Shown: positions 24,271 to 35,650, counted from the first letter of the stretch. The stretch is DNA of 64,000 nt from Chelonoidis abingdonii (GCF_003597395.2 NC_133774.1:50839515-50903514); one strand, 5' to 3'. Translations and numbers: made by a program. The notes: a model not told the origin generated them from the letters alone.

Positions 24271-25541
24271 AATGACTTCCTGAAGGCAGCTTTTAACCAC
24301 AACCATTAATTTTTCTGTGTCATACAGTGCCAAGCATGGTATCAATACTTAACAACTATTAATAATGCAGGAGAAGTGTAGGAATTGCACACCTTGCATG
24401 GTATAAGGTAAGGTCTGCATAAATGCAGAGCGCCAAGTGGTTGCTTGGGTTTGGTTGCATGTAAGCCTGATATAACCAAGATCATAAAGCTACAATTACA
24501 AACTCAGCACTACATTAAGTTTGAAGACTTGCCAAACTTTAACTGCTAGGAAAGACTGGTGCTGTAAACAAAATGCACAATCAACAGCAACATTCCATTC
24601 AACTTTTAACTCTGACTATATGGGGTGAGGGTGGCAGTGATGTATAATTTTCTCCAGCTAATTTAAAGTGATTTGTAAAAGCAACAGTGGTGGTCTGGGT
24701 TGGGCATTTTCTGGAAGCTATTGATTATCTGGCCTAAAAAACGTCACCTCAGGCCCTTAGCTCCTCCAGGCAGTCATCATCTGGCAGGAAACACCTGCCA
24801 TAAAGGTAATTCAGGCACATTAGACCGATTCAGCCCTGACATAAGTGGATTCAACTCCCATTAATGTAAATAGTTCAACTCGATGTCTGACACTAGGACT
24901 GAATTTGTTCCAGTATTTCAGGTAACAAATATCTAAGGAGTTTTGGTAGAGGTTCAGAAAAACGTATCCACACTGGGACTTAAGAAGCAAAAGGTAATTG
25001 GAATCCTCCACTAAACTATGCCCAAATTTCTCCTAATCCAGTGTGCCAGGTTAAGCAAAATTATTCTTGGGTATAAGATTATTATGTTGGCAGCTTTTAA
25101 ACTGGAGTTAAGTGACACTTTAGTACATGGAGGATCTATATTTTATATTCTAGACATTTACTCTCATGCAGATTTTGAAATATTATCATACAGTGGATCA
25201 TATTGACCCCTGGTGTAACTTAGTACACAAAAATAATACATAATACTGACCTGAGTGAAAATTCATAATAGATAGATTTGGCCTATTAGGTAGGTGTTTT
25301 TGTTTCCAGCTTACTGCCATTTAATATAGAAATTAACAAGTAAGGTTAAAATAACTTATGTGAATTTTATGTATAATATACTTCAGTGTGCGTATAAGTA
25401 TATGCACTCACACACATCAAACCATTCAAGAGGGGTACATAACATACCTTAATAACCTCACATTCTTATTTTGAAACCCTATTCTCCCTTCCACTTCTCT
25501 GTTGTGCACGCTCATTACAATATATTTTATCTAAAATATAG
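24271..25541. other. Intergenic, nothing recognised
   Basis: AT-rich DNA. A short inverted pair of ACTGAATTTG-like words near 24830-24905 suggests an old repeat scrap. Confidence 0.5.
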
Positions 25542-25549
25542 TCCTCAGA

Positions 25550-25741
25550 CAGGGCTGGCTCCAGGCACCAGCGCAGCAGGTGCTTGGGGCATCCAACACA
25601 AAGGAGCGGCACGTCTGGGTCTTCAGCGGCAACTTGGTGGTGGGTCCCTCTCGGTAGAGATGCCGCCGAAGTGCCACCGATCATGGCTTTTTTTTTTTTT
25701 CCCAGTCTCTTGGGGTGGCTAAAACGCTGGAGCCGACCCTG
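25550..25741. mobile_element. hAT-type MITE, 192 bp
   Basis: The termini CAGGGCTGGCTCCAGGCACC and GCTGGAGCCGACCCTG are inverted. TCCTCAGA (25542-25549) and GCCTCAGA (25742-25749) match at 7 of 8 positions as a target duplication. The same family occurs at 38944-39173. Confidence 0.85.
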
Positions 25742-25799
25742 GCCTCAGACCTGCAAACTTTAAGAACCTGGTCACTCAGCAAATCCTTTTCAGGGTGCA

Positions 25800-25880
25800 T
25801 GCTTCTTAGACCGTAAGTTCTTCAGGGCACAGGGCCTCTCTTTTATATTTGCCTAGTACACTTTTATATGCTGTTGAAAT
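25800..25880 (+). repeat. Amniote LINE-tail motif
   Basis: TTAGACCGTAAGTTCTTCAG followed by GGCACAGGGCC and TGCCTAGTACA is a diverged copy of the widespread tail also seen at 6485-6535. Confidence 0.45.
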
Positions 25881-26005
25881 AATAATACATAACAGCCAGT
25901 CAAAAATTGCTATGTGACATAATGTCTCCTCAGTTCAATCACCATTCATTTGCTAGATTTCTAAGAGAATGCTATGTATTCTGGCAGCCATTTATTTAGG
26001 ACAGC

Positions 26006-26951
26006 TGTCATAAATGGATAGGTAAGGTAAGGGTTAAGTTTCTTTTACCTGAAAAGGGTAACCGAACACCTGACCAGAGGACCAATCAGAGAACTGGATT
26101 GTTTAAAGTCAGGGGCGGGAATTTGTATACTCGGGGTCTTTGTTGTTTTCTTAGCATGAGGAAACAAAGTCTTCTCTAAGTGTCTCTCCTAATATTCTTC
26201 TAAACATCTGTAAGTACCCAGGAAACCGCAAAGTAATTCAGCTATGATGGTCTTTGGGGTGTATTTACCTGTATGTTAATTTGTTGTGCTGGTTTAATTG
26301 GCATCTTTTAAATCAGACTGTTCTTTATATTTTCTTATAAGCAAGAGCCGTATTTGAGTTTCTTAATGCAAGATGATGTTTTATATTCTTTCTTTTTTTC
26401 TATAAATATTTCTCGTTAACCTTGTGAAGTTCTTTTCCTAAGGAGCAAAGGAAAAGCCAGGCTGTGGCTATTTTCCTATTGGTCCAGGGAAAGAGCAGAA
26501 CTACAGGGAAAGAGACGAAGAATTCTCTGTCTCTGGTGGTTACAGTTTTTCCCTCATTCCTGGAGCAAGGGGGGTGGCAGAGCCCAGCTGTGGGTATTTT
26601 GCATCTCATTGTCCTGAGGGAAGCAGAAAGCTGGTTTCTTGGGTCACACAGGTTAGCCGCGAGGCAAGCCTGATAAGAGGGGAAGGGTATTTTCCTGCTT
26701 TAAGCATCCAAGGGATTGGAATTCTGGTGTCCCACCAAGGAGGGTTGGGGACACCAGAGGAGGAAAAGGGTGGATCAGCCCCATAGATTAATTCCTGATC
26801 CTGGTGGCACGAGAATATCCAAGCTGGTAGTGAGCTTGGGGGAGTTTCAGGTAAGCCCCCAAACTTTGGACGCAAAAGTCCAGGTTTGGGACAGGACCAG
26901 ACTGGTGGACACTAAAGTCCAGGTCTGGGACTGGACGGCTAGATTACCACA
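26006..26951. mobile_element. Solo LTR, 946 bp, with 5-bp target duplication
   Basis: It begins TGTCATAAATGG and ends GATTACCACA, so the ends are TGT...ACA. ACAGC flanks it exactly on both sides (26001-26005 and 26952-26956), the 5-bp duplication expected of retroviral or Gypsy-type integrase. Near the right end there is an internal tandem repeat of AAAGTCCAGG-TTTGGGAC units (about 26874-26935). No internal retroviral sequence flanks it, so it arose by recombination between two LTRs. Confidence 0.75.
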
Positions 26952-26956
26952 ACAGC

Positions 26957-28529
26957 TTCATAAAAAATTCACATGAGGTGTTTTATGGACTAGAAGATAA
27001 ACTTCTGATTTACATTGCTTTGTGGCAGTTTACTGGTATTGCCTGGTACAAAAAATTGAAGGATATTATGCTTCTGACACCAGTTTGAGCAACTAAATGT
27101 CAGATAAATCTAGTCTGAATTCATTAAGTTACACCTGCATCAACAACCATGAAGACACATATTCATTTTGAGTTGAAGAGATTAGAAGTGAGGTATCATC
27201 AAATTAGATCATAGGCCTGGCTCTGATTATGAAGACATATTTATTCAAAATAAAGTGTCATTTGTTTCAAAGTAAGGAACACAATTTTTCAGTATATTCA
27301 TTTTGTTCTGTTTTATTTCACCAGACAGAAGCAGATGTTCTTGTTTTTCATGAAAATAAAGGAAAGACAACATAAAAATAGATATAACCAACGTGCAAAG
27401 TAAAACAATAACACCTTAGAGATGTTACCCTGTTGGTCATTACATCATTTATTTCCTGAAAGGCTATGTTCTGACCTAGTAAATAGGCAAGTATGATAAG
27501 GTTAATCAGGGATTTTTACTATTTAAACAAATTCTAATTGCTGTAACAGTTAAGTACAGTATATAGACCGGATGCTGAGAAGATGAAGGCATTTGAAAGA
27601 GACATTTCTCACATTAAGTAAGAAGGAATTTTTGTACCTTCTCCAGTATTTGCCCTCTTGTCTTATGTTAGGCCTAATCCTGCACAGGGCTGGTACCCTC
27701 AAGTGAGGTGAATACTTTCGGTTCCCACTGACAACACCTCACTGCAGCTGTTAGTTTATACAAATGGTGTGTGTATGTGTGGATACATAATATACCCCTA
27801 CCTTTTATTTTATTTATTTGTTCCTATGTAATAGAGCTAGTCAAAATGGGGAGGAGGGGAAGGGAGAAAAAATAAACCAGTTAACTTTCTTATTTTCTGA
27901 TTTAATTGAAAAAAAAGTATTTCATTTTTTATGAAAATTTTCTGTTTTGAAAGAAGGCCATTTTTCAGCACAAACATTTATTGTTTGAAAAATGTATCAA
28001 GCACTACTATTTTAAATAAAAGTATGATGTGACACTAGAATATGACAAATGAAAGAATTGAAAAGGAAAGAATTACTCTAGTGTGTGGGGATGTATCAGC
28101 TGTCTCTGACTGTTGGTGGTTGCTTCAGGATTAAAACAGACTGGTGGTAGCTGCTGATATGTTGTCAGACAGGAATCCACTTAAATTCACCCATATCACA
28201 TGATAAACAATTTAGCCAAAGAAAACATTTCCTCATTACTATTATGCAAATAAATTATATACAAGGAATTTACTCAGTACACCTACAAATCACTGCTATG
28301 TTAATACAAATGTTCAGGCTGACAGTATGACCTGCAGCTTTATTCCCATGTATGGGCAAAATTAGGTATCACCCACCCAGTGAGCACAAGCTGTATTTTG
28401 TTTCATTCTTACCTTCATATTTCAAAAGAATTCAATTTTGATAATTCAGATCAGGCGATTATGGTCTCTGCTAGGTTGTATTTTTCTTTTTACTTCTGAC
28501 ATTCCCTTACTTTTCAGAATGGTGGCATT
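26957..28529. other. Intergenic, nothing recognised
   Basis: The second coding exon of TMEM174 was looked for here on the minus strand (a PPPYEE-type C-terminus) and was not found. Confidence 0.5.
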
Positions 28530-28980
28530 TTATTACTATTATTGTTATTATTTGTATTATCACAGTGCCCAGGAATCCCAGTTATGGACCAGAATAAGAC
28601 CATAAAGGGTGACATGCCGGCAAACGTGGTGGTTTCAAAAGGTCATTGTGCAGTGGCAGGATTGAGTTGCTGCATACTTTCTCCAGTAACTTGCCAGTGG
28701 CAACCTCTTGTCTGATATGAGGAAGAGCAATATTGCTCAGAACTGGAAGCTATGGAAGTGTAGTCAGACTCAGGGTGCCGGAGATGATATGCATGGCGGC
28801 ATGTAACAGCATGTCCGCCAGTTTGGTGTGTAATTCTTTTAAGGATCATGACTCAGACTTGATACAGATCCCTGTCTGGCAGCTGGTGCTGCGAACTCAC
28901 TTTTGTATCAACTTTTGCCAATTTAATTCTGAGTGAGCTACCAACCCTGGTACGGGCAGAAGTATGTTGGGAAACGCAGG
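28530..28980 (-). mobile_element. LINE reverse transcriptase C-terminal fragment
   Basis: On the minus strand a reading contains HTKLADMLLHAAMHIISGTL, a degraded LPVLSNIA and HIRQEVA. This is the pattern of the region after the RT core in L2/Jockey-like non-LTR elements. An in-frame stop interrupts it. The 3' side (28530-28600) carries the widespread GTGCCCAGGAATCCCAG tail. It abuts the truncated end of the retroviral fragment at about 28985. Confidence 0.55.
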
Positions 28981-29001
28981 CCAAGATGCATAGCATTTAT
29001 T

Positions 29002-29355
29002 TTAGCACATGATCTCCTGAACTGGTAGTCTCTTGATTTTAGGAGCCACTCTAGTACAAATGAGGGATGTTATAGCACCCGTGTCTAATAACATAACTTG
29101 ATTAACTATTCTAAACTCTCCATCAAGGGTAACCGTAGTTACAGGCCTCCCCCACATATTGTTTGAGATTGGTGCTACAAAAGAGGGAGGAGGGAGAGCT
29201 TGGCCTCCTCGTTGCTGCTGATGACTGGGTGATATGGGATGCTGACCACCCCCTTCTTGTTGAGCCAATTTCCTGAACAATTCCTCTATCAGAAGACGAT
29301 GGAGCTGATATTTTATTACCCTAATGACCAGGGTAAGCCTCCTTCTGTAATTCAA
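29002..29355 (-). pseudogene. Retroviral protease-like segment
   Basis: The active-site motif LLDTGA (followed by ITSLI) lies at about 29062-29095 on the minus strand in an otherwise Pro/Gln-rich context, as expected at the gag-pro junction. The segment ends with the fragment. It is degenerate and not expected to be active. Confidence 0.65.
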
Positions 29356-29563
29356 AAGCTTCCTGCATTAACCTTTCCAATTCCTTAAGACTTACATTTT
29401 TTCCATTTGTCGGGCCCTTGGAGATTCTAATGGCAGGTGATAAATCTTGGACCACGGCCACTTTAAACGCAGGGGTGTCACAGCAATTCCATTTATTATG
29501 GGGGACATACCAACCAGCCAATAAAGTAACCTTTTTCGAGCCAGATATTTTTCTGATCTCTCC

Positions 29564-30788
29564 TCATCTTTGTTTCTCAGAATAAAACTTGCCAGTAATA
29601 TTTTCATGTAGATAATATAGATAGAACACAGCATCATATACCTCCCCAATGTCTCTGGCATTTGCCATTTGCACATCTCCTGGCAATGTCTTAAAATCAT
29701 CACCATTTATGTACTCTCGTATTAAGGAGGCTGTCCCCTCCCTGCTCAGAGCTGGCATACTGCTGATCTTAGTGAGCCAGTAGAGAGAAGACTCCTTGTT
29801 GAGAGCTCCCAAATTTTTACCCATGCCCCAGACCTGTTCCAGCCCAAACAGTTTTGTTTCATACCGGGTCTCTGGGGGTTTGTTTGTACCGTATTGTACA
29901 ACATTGGTTGTTATTGGGGCCAGTGAAGGATATAATTTCCCCTCCTCCTTTTCCCTGTACGGTACCATTTCTAGATCTTGCTGGGGAGCAGAAGGTCATA
30001 CTGATTTCACCAGTCTTCTATCTTCCTCCTAAGCATCCATGCTACCAAAGGATGCTGCCCCATCTGAGTCCATATCACTGGTGTTTTGGGACTCATATCC
30101 CCTCAAGGGGTCCATCTGGATAGCACTCAGCACCCCCTGGGTTTTCCTCAGCCTCTCTTTTAATAAATTGATTTTAAAATCACAGGAGGCATGATTACTG
30201 GAGCATTCTTTGGCAATCTTAACCTCTTTAACCATTTCTCTCAAGGCTGCCTGTGGATCTGCCTATTTGATTGCTAGCACAAAATTATCTTTGTCTTTCT
30301 TTGCTAAACACATTTAAGATCTTTCACCTGTTGCTCCAGTTGATTACTTTGCATGGTCTGGTTACAGACCTGAGCAGATAGTGTATTGGCATGTACTGTT
30401 AATTTCTCCATTTCAGAGTGTTTTGATCTAATTTGTTATTTAATCTCTGAAATGGCACCCTCCTGAGACTTGATATATTTGTCCAGCTCCTTTGCTACCA
30501 TTGCAAATCCATGTATTAATGCCCTTTTCTTAGCTTCTTGCTAGGTTTTGGAGTGGTTGTTACAAAGGCTTCCCAATTAATGATTAATCATTTTAGAGAA
30601 TTATCTTCAACAAACAAATCCTTCTCCCATGAGTTCTTCCCTTTTCCAAACAAATTTACAGTGTATTCCAGCAAGATTTTATTGCACTGCTTTTTCCATC
30701 CATGAGATTCATACTTCTTGTTGGTGTTCATGATTCTGCTCATGATGTTACAGTAGAATAAAACAGAGTGTGTGTCTGTCTTTGGCAA
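29564..30788 (-). pseudogene. Retroviral gag-like remnant
   Basis: Several minus-strand open stretches in succession look gag-like. A basic N-terminal piece (30588-30788) is followed by a stretch with helical, coiled-coil-like character (about 30300-30430, QLEQQVKDLK) and then a capsid-like helical piece rich in Leu and Tyr (29564-29968). Stops and frame changes separate them. No zinc knuckle was seen. The identity is inferred from its position between LTR and protease. Confidence 0.55.
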
Positions 30789-31406
30789 TAAGTGTTCTAT
30801 GGACCATGAAAGTCAGACAGTTGCTGCTTAACTACTCTACTGTGGAATCAGAGCTAGCAATAGAGTGAATATGTTGCTCACTGGGTCTTACTAAAGACCA
30901 AAGCAGAATGCAGCTTCCCAGACCACGTATGCTGGAGCAGAAGCCACGGTTACCAGCCATGGGGTTCTGATTCTATATTAGTTCTCCATAGGAAAAGGCC
31001 TGGAACAATAAACTGTTTTTCTCTGGGTCCTGTTGACCAGACTGGGCTATGGCTCACTGGGCTGACTACACCAGAGCCTTACACTGAACTCACTGGACCT
31101 CTGTGTTGGAGCAGAAATCTTGGCTCTTAACTGCGGGGTCAGAGTCAGTGGATTGCTTCCATGGGCTTTTACAGCCTGAGCAAAAAGCCAGAGCCACTGA
31201 AATCCAATTAGTGGCTTCCATGGGTCTTACAACCTGAGCTCCAAACCTCATGGCTTCCATGGACCCCTCGGTCTGAGCCGGAATCGTCTTCCCGTTGCCG
31301 CTGAGAGAGCAGCTTACCTCCCGCAAGGTCAATGGACCTTTAGTAAGACTTAACTGAGTAAATTATAATTAATTAACACTGCAGCCAAAATCAAGAGTGC
31401 TGCTAG

Positions 31407-31424
31407 GGTCGCAAATTGTTACCA
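31407..31424 (-). other. Candidate primer-binding site
   Basis: Directly inside the LTR edge the minus strand reads TGGTAACAATTTGCGACC. It begins with the TGG that pairs with tRNA CCA. The rest does not match a primer tRNA I recognise, so the tRNA is unassigned or the site has decayed. Confidence 0.5.
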
Positions 31425-31572
31425 TGTATCAATGCGGGGGAAGAAATTAAGGATGTTATTGATCCCTGCTAAGAAGTCACAGGTACAGCTGTCCCTGAAT
31501 TAGGATCTATCATCTAATTGATCTCATTGCAAATAAGGATAAGGGACAAGAAAAGGTAAACTAAAAAGGTGC

Positions 31573-31578
31573 TTTATT
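31573..31578 (-). terminator. LTR poly(A) signal AATAAA
   Basis: Minus-strand AATAAA lies about 325 bp downstream of the LTR TATA box. It could also end transcripts reading through from TMEM174. Confidence 0.6.
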
Positions 31579-31900
31579 TAACATAAGGTGAGTATATGTA
31601 CAAAATATCTCAGTGGCATGCATGGGCATGAAGCCCAAAACCCTGTCCCTCTACAAATGACAGACAAAGGTATTTATACTCCACAGATCAAAGTTCATCT
31701 GCCTTGGCCTCGATATGTTGGATCCGATCTATCACTGAGCTTGGGGATGACAGGCGGTACAGGAGGGACTCGGACCTTTGATGACTGCTGAACCAGGATT
31801 AGGATCAGGATTACTTCTCAGATAAGTAGCTATGGTGGTTTCTCTCAGAGATCTTCCAGTGGTTCTAGGGAGGATAGCACCCTAGAGCCCATGTGGGGGG

Positions 31901-31910
31901 CTTTTATATC
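31901..31910 (-). promoter_or_regulatory. LTR TATA box
   Basis: Minus-strand GATATAAAAG followed by CCCCCC. It is a plausible U3 promoter. Confidence 0.65.
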
Positions 31911-32308
31911 CACTTGTCTCTAGGCAGATTAGTGACCACCTGACCAGTCCTTTCCAGTCTTTCCACAAAAGACTGCCAAACTCAAACAACAGGGTGCCAA
32001 AGTTCCAAAGAGAAAGGTAGCCAAAATGGCTGCTAAACAACTATTAGACACCATTCAAGACAGTGGTTTTAACAAATTTTTGACATTTCCATTTCCCAGG
32101 TAAATAATACAAGATATCACATAGACATAAATCAAAGCATGCATATTAAAACATAAATACATGAATAATACTGTACACAGGAAGCACCACAACACTGGGG
32201 TTCAATAGCATTTGACTGGATCACAATACTACTTAGCACTCATGAAGTGCTTTAAAATTTCAAATAACTATATCCATATTAACTAATAAACATGTCAATA
32301 GACTTAAC

Positions 32309-32951
32309 CTCTCATCTTTTGTGTCTGCTACTAGATAAGTAGGGTAGTTTTCATCTTCAGTAAAAGCTGGGTTATGCAGAGAGAGGACAGTATGAGAGTT
32401 TGAGTGCAGAGGAGAGGTTGGGGAAGGAATTGTTAATCCACTGGAAGAAGCAACACCATAATAAGTGAGCACTGGATGCAGATAAGCCGGATTCACAGCA
32501 ATCCCTTCCTGGGCTGGATGAGGAGGAGGGATATACTGAACTACTGTAGCACCATGAAAAGCTATAGGTTGGTTAATTCTAGTGAAAACAACGGATTGTC
32601 CACTTGGAGACTGGTCTGTAACTGATGCACTTTCATCACGTGTTTTGCAAGATTTACATGTCAGAGTTTTAAATTTGCAAATGGCAATCAGAACAAAAGT
32701 CACACCAACAGAGAGCAGAATAGGCCCTAATAACTGAGTCCACTCAAACTGAATAATGCCAGCATATCTGATCCATCCCGTTACTGTGAAAGTGATCCCC
32801 ACCAGCCCTAAAAAAACATCCGAAAAGAGTAAAGTGGCACCAGCTTTGTCATCATCTGACACCAGGACATCTGATCTGTTGGGCTGATATGGAGTAACAG
32901 AAAATACATTGAAATAGAAATCTTCTACACACCGTTGTTGTTCTGCTGCAT
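32309..32951 (-). CDS. TMEM174: TMEM174 exon 1 (frameshifted near the start; C-terminal exon not found)
   Basis: TMEM174 is a small two-pass membrane protein, kidney-enriched in mammals and linked to phosphate handling in the proximal tubule. The conserved block NVFSVTPY, then VSDDDKAGATLLF, two hydrophobic segments (about residues 41-61 and 76-96 counted from 32961) and the FHGATVVQYIPPP motif identify it. The conserved frame has no in-frame ATG. The likely start ATG (32951-32949) is in another frame, and a GT repeat at 32932-32927 has three units where two would restore the frame. The exon ends at a donor AG|GTTAAG (last base 32309). A C-terminal exon of about 30 codons is expected but was not seen. 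A genuine pseudogene or a sequence error are both possible. Confidence 0.85.
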
Positions 32952-32964
32952 TGCTACGCACCAG

Positions 32965-33560
32965 TTCTCTTTGGTCTCAAGTGAGATGGAATTTGTAAGA
33001 GATCTTAGGTAGCATATGAAGTCAAAGACTCATATTAGTTATATAAGAACTTTGCATGTGTATGGCTAACAGAGTGCACCATGTGAAGGAATAAACTTTG
33101 CTTGGAAGAATAAAGGTCTGGGAAGTGAAGCCTGAAGTGGTTCACTTAAAATGCCTTGAATTATCTATTGCTATGGTGTTTGCTTCTGGAAACTGCTTTA
33201 ATATTTCATGGCTGTTTTTCCCTCTATTTATCCTATTCTTTAACTTTGGCTGTTCCTCATAGCGCCAATGCTTACTGGGAAAGACATACAGCTGCCATAT
33301 CTCAACTTCAGTTGAGGGCTTCCAACATACATACATTTAATCACAAGCACTGTGATGACTCACTTAATCTCCTGGGGACAATCACTCCCACAACCAAAAT
33401 CTGCAGGGTCATATATCAGAAAAATACACCACAAGTAGAACATCATTAGTCTGAATGCTTCACAACTCTCAGTACTGTGATACTTATAGCTAAGGCTGGA
33501 TTTCTATCACAGCTCTGCCTGGAGTCCAGAACTTCCATGATTTTAAAAAAACCTATTAAA
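32965..33560. other. Upstream flank of TMEM174, nothing recognised
   Basis: No CpG island or clear TATA box is present. Any TMEM174 promoter or 5' exon was not identifiable. Confidence 0.45.
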
Positions 33561-33564
33561 GATT

Positions 33565-34330
33565 TTTGATTTTTAAAGCCCAAAGGGGCCATGATTATCG
33601 TCTAAGCTGACCTCCTGCACAACACAGGCCATAGGAGTTCACTCACTTATTTCTATTTTAATCTTATTAAATTTGTTTTTGACCAAGAGCATTATCATAG
33701 AGACTCAAAGTAATGAGGAATCTACCACAGCCCTCAAGAAGCAGTTCCAATATTCAATCACCGTCTGTGGGAAAAACATGTATTTTTTCCTTGTTTGAGC
33801 TCTGACCATTTCTAATCTACATAGGATCTCTACAGCAGAGTTTCTAAACCTTTTTGATACCAGGGACTGGCTTGTTGCCTTCTTAAACTGTGTCAGGGAG
33901 ATCTCAGGGATTGGTGCCACTCTGCAGACCAGTCATTGAGAACACTGCTTTACTGTATTCAGCACTGTTATATATGAGCACCTGCCGTTAGTACATTAAG
34001 CAATGTGACTACACAACATCCTACCACTGGAGCTTTCTCAAAGATTAAAGAGCTCTGAAGTATCAAATTTCTTTTTCCTGTATAGGTAACTATAGATTGA
34101 GATTGTCAGCTTTTAACTTTATCCTCAGTAAACTAAATCTTTAAACCTCTTATGTTTTCCAGACCATAAACCATTCTTGCAGATCATCTCTGAACTCTTT
34201 CCAATTTTTCCAACATTCCTTTTAAAATGTAGATGCTAGAATTAGATACATTATTACCACTGGTGTAGACAGATGTAATGTCACCTCTCTATTCCTAGCT
34301 GATATTCCCATTTATACATTCAAGGGTCAG
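33565..34330. mobile_element. CR1/L3-like remnant, split by an hAT MITE
   Basis: AAAGGGGCCATGATTATCGT, then GACCTCCTGCACAACACAGG and a ATTCAATCACCGTCTGTGGG-type stretch, are words of a widespread turtle and crocodile CR1-class repeat. The middle is interrupted at 33836-33947. Confidence 0.55.
33836..33947. mobile_element. Short hAT-type MITE, 112 bp
   Basis: The ends CAGAGTTTCTAAACC and ATTGAGAACACTG are imperfectly inverted. The flanks CTCTACAG (33828-33835) and CTTTACTG (33948-33955) agree at 6 of 8 positions. Confidence 0.6.
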
Positions 34331-34680
34331 GTAAACCCTTTTTGCCGTGAGTGCTTCTTCACTTAGTTATTTACAATGACCCTACATTTATTTTAGTTTC
34401 TGCATTCCAGGATACACAATCTGCCATCCTGTAAGTATCACCTATATTCTATGACCCATCTTACTAACAACTACACAAGAGGTGGAACTGAAGAGTACAA
34501 TTTACTTTCTCCTAGGCCGTTGGTAGTTTGAGTTTCTTAAAATGAGCTAGAGCAGTGTTCTGCTGCTTGGTGTGGATGGTAGAATTTGAAGTATTTAAGA
34601 TACAACTCCCAACTGTCCTCCTTAAACTAAACTCCCTTTTCTGCTTCTAGGTTGAAATTTAACTAATATATGAGTGCATC
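34331..34680. other. Intergenic, nothing recognised
   Basis: No supported feature. Confidence 0.45.
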
Positions 34681-34682
34681 AT

Positions 34683-35361
34683 CATAGAGTCACAGAACCA
34701 TATTGCTGTAGAGTTGGAAGAGACAGCAAGAAGTCAGCAAGTCCAGTTCCCTCGACTGAGGCAAGACCAAGTAAACCTAGACAATTCCTGACAGGTGTTG
34801 TCCAACCTGTTCTTAAAGTCCTCCAGTGACGGGTATTCCACTCTCTCCCTTGGAAGGCTATTGCAGAGTTTAACTACACTTAGAGTTAGAAAGGTTTCCC
34901 TAATATCTGGCCTAAAGCTCCCTTGCTGCAGTCTAAGCCCATTACTTTTTGTCCTACCTTCAGTAGACATGGAGAACAATAGATCAGAGCCCTCTTTATA
35001 ATAGCCCTTTAACATATTTGAAGACTGTTATCAAGTTGCAGATTATCAGGTTTTTTGGGTTGGTGTTTGTTTGTTTTTGTTTTTTTCTCCAAGACTAAAC
35101 ATGCCCAGTTTTTTTTAATCTTTTCTCCTGAATCACATTTTCTAAACCTTTTATTATTTTTGTTGCTGTCCTCTGGACTCCCTCCACATCTTTCCAAAAC
35201 TGTGCTGCCCAGAATTGGGCACAGTACTTCAGCTGAGGATTCACCAGTGCCAAGTAGAGCGGAACAATTACCTCCCCGTCTACACCTTGTAATGATACTA
35301 TCTTTTGTCACAACTACATCACCTTGTTGACTCATATTCAGTTTGTGCTCTACTATAATGC
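34683..35361 (-). mobile_element. CR1 LINE, 3' part (RT C-terminus and 3' end)
   Basis: The 3' end lies at 34683, with TTCTGTGACTCTATGATG matching the CR1 terminal octamer repeat. Upstream on the minus strand the C-terminus reads GSFRPDIRETFLTLSVVKLC, then NSLPRERVE and SLEDFKNRLD, the typical end of CR1 polymerase. Further upstream EHKLNMSQQGD marks the RT-distal region. Frame changes show it is dead. A PLE tail (35362-35458) separates it from its continuation at 35459-35650. Confidence 0.85.
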
Positions 35362-35458
35362 TCATGCATCTGACCATATGGGTATTCACCCACGAAAGCT
35401 CATGCTCCAATATGTCTGTTAGTCTATACGGTGCCACAGGACTCTTTGCTGCTTTTAC
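35362..35458 (+). mobile_element. PLE 3' tail inserted in CR1
   Basis: TATTCACCCACGAAAGCTCA to CTGTTAGTCTATACGGTGCC and a closing CTTTGCTGCTTTTA are the last 97 bases of the PLE family. The insertion is severely 5'-truncated. Confidence 0.8.
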
Positions 35459-35650
35459 AGAGTACTACGGTACTTCTGCCTAGCCAGTCACTCTCCATTT
35501 TGTAGTTGTGCCTTTGATTTTTCCCTTCCAAAGTGAAGTACTTTGCACTTGTCTTTATTGCATTTAATCTTGTTGACTCTCTGCTCCAGCAGCCAAATCA
35601 TTAATGAAAACATTGACTTTCCCTTTATCTGTTGTTCTCTGAGACACAGA
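35459..35650 (-). mobile_element. CR1 LINE, continuation of the copy at 34683
   Basis: AGTACTTTGCACTTGTCTTT and ATTAATGAAAACATTGAC on the plus strand are standard CR1 antisense words that continue the element interrupted by the PLE tail. Confidence 0.7.

Larger units (their letters stand above)
28985..31406 (-). mobile_element. Endogenous retrovirus internal region: leader, gag and protease remnant
   Basis: Reading down from the LTR at 31425 there is a leader of about 600 bp, then gag-like open stretches on the minus strand (30788-30588, 30244-30029, 29968-29564). They are interrupted by stops and frame changes. A protease-like segment follows (29002-29355). Polymerase, envelope and the 3' LTR are absent: the copy ends abruptly at about 28985 against a LINE fragment. 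An old, defective provirus fragment; the retroviral genus is not assigned. Confidence 0.75.
31425..32177 (-). mobile_element. 5' LTR of the retroviral fragment
   Basis: On the minus strand the LTR runs from TGTACAG (32177) to GATACA (31425), giving TGTA/TACA ends. It contains a TATA box (31901-31910) and a poly(A) signal (31573-31578) in the right order, so U3, R and U5 can be placed. It lies between the truncated provirus and TMEM174 exon 1, in the same orientation as TMEM174, and its U3 edge is 132 bp below the exon 1 donor. The outer boundary at 32177 is inferred from the terminal repeat only. Confidence 0.7.
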
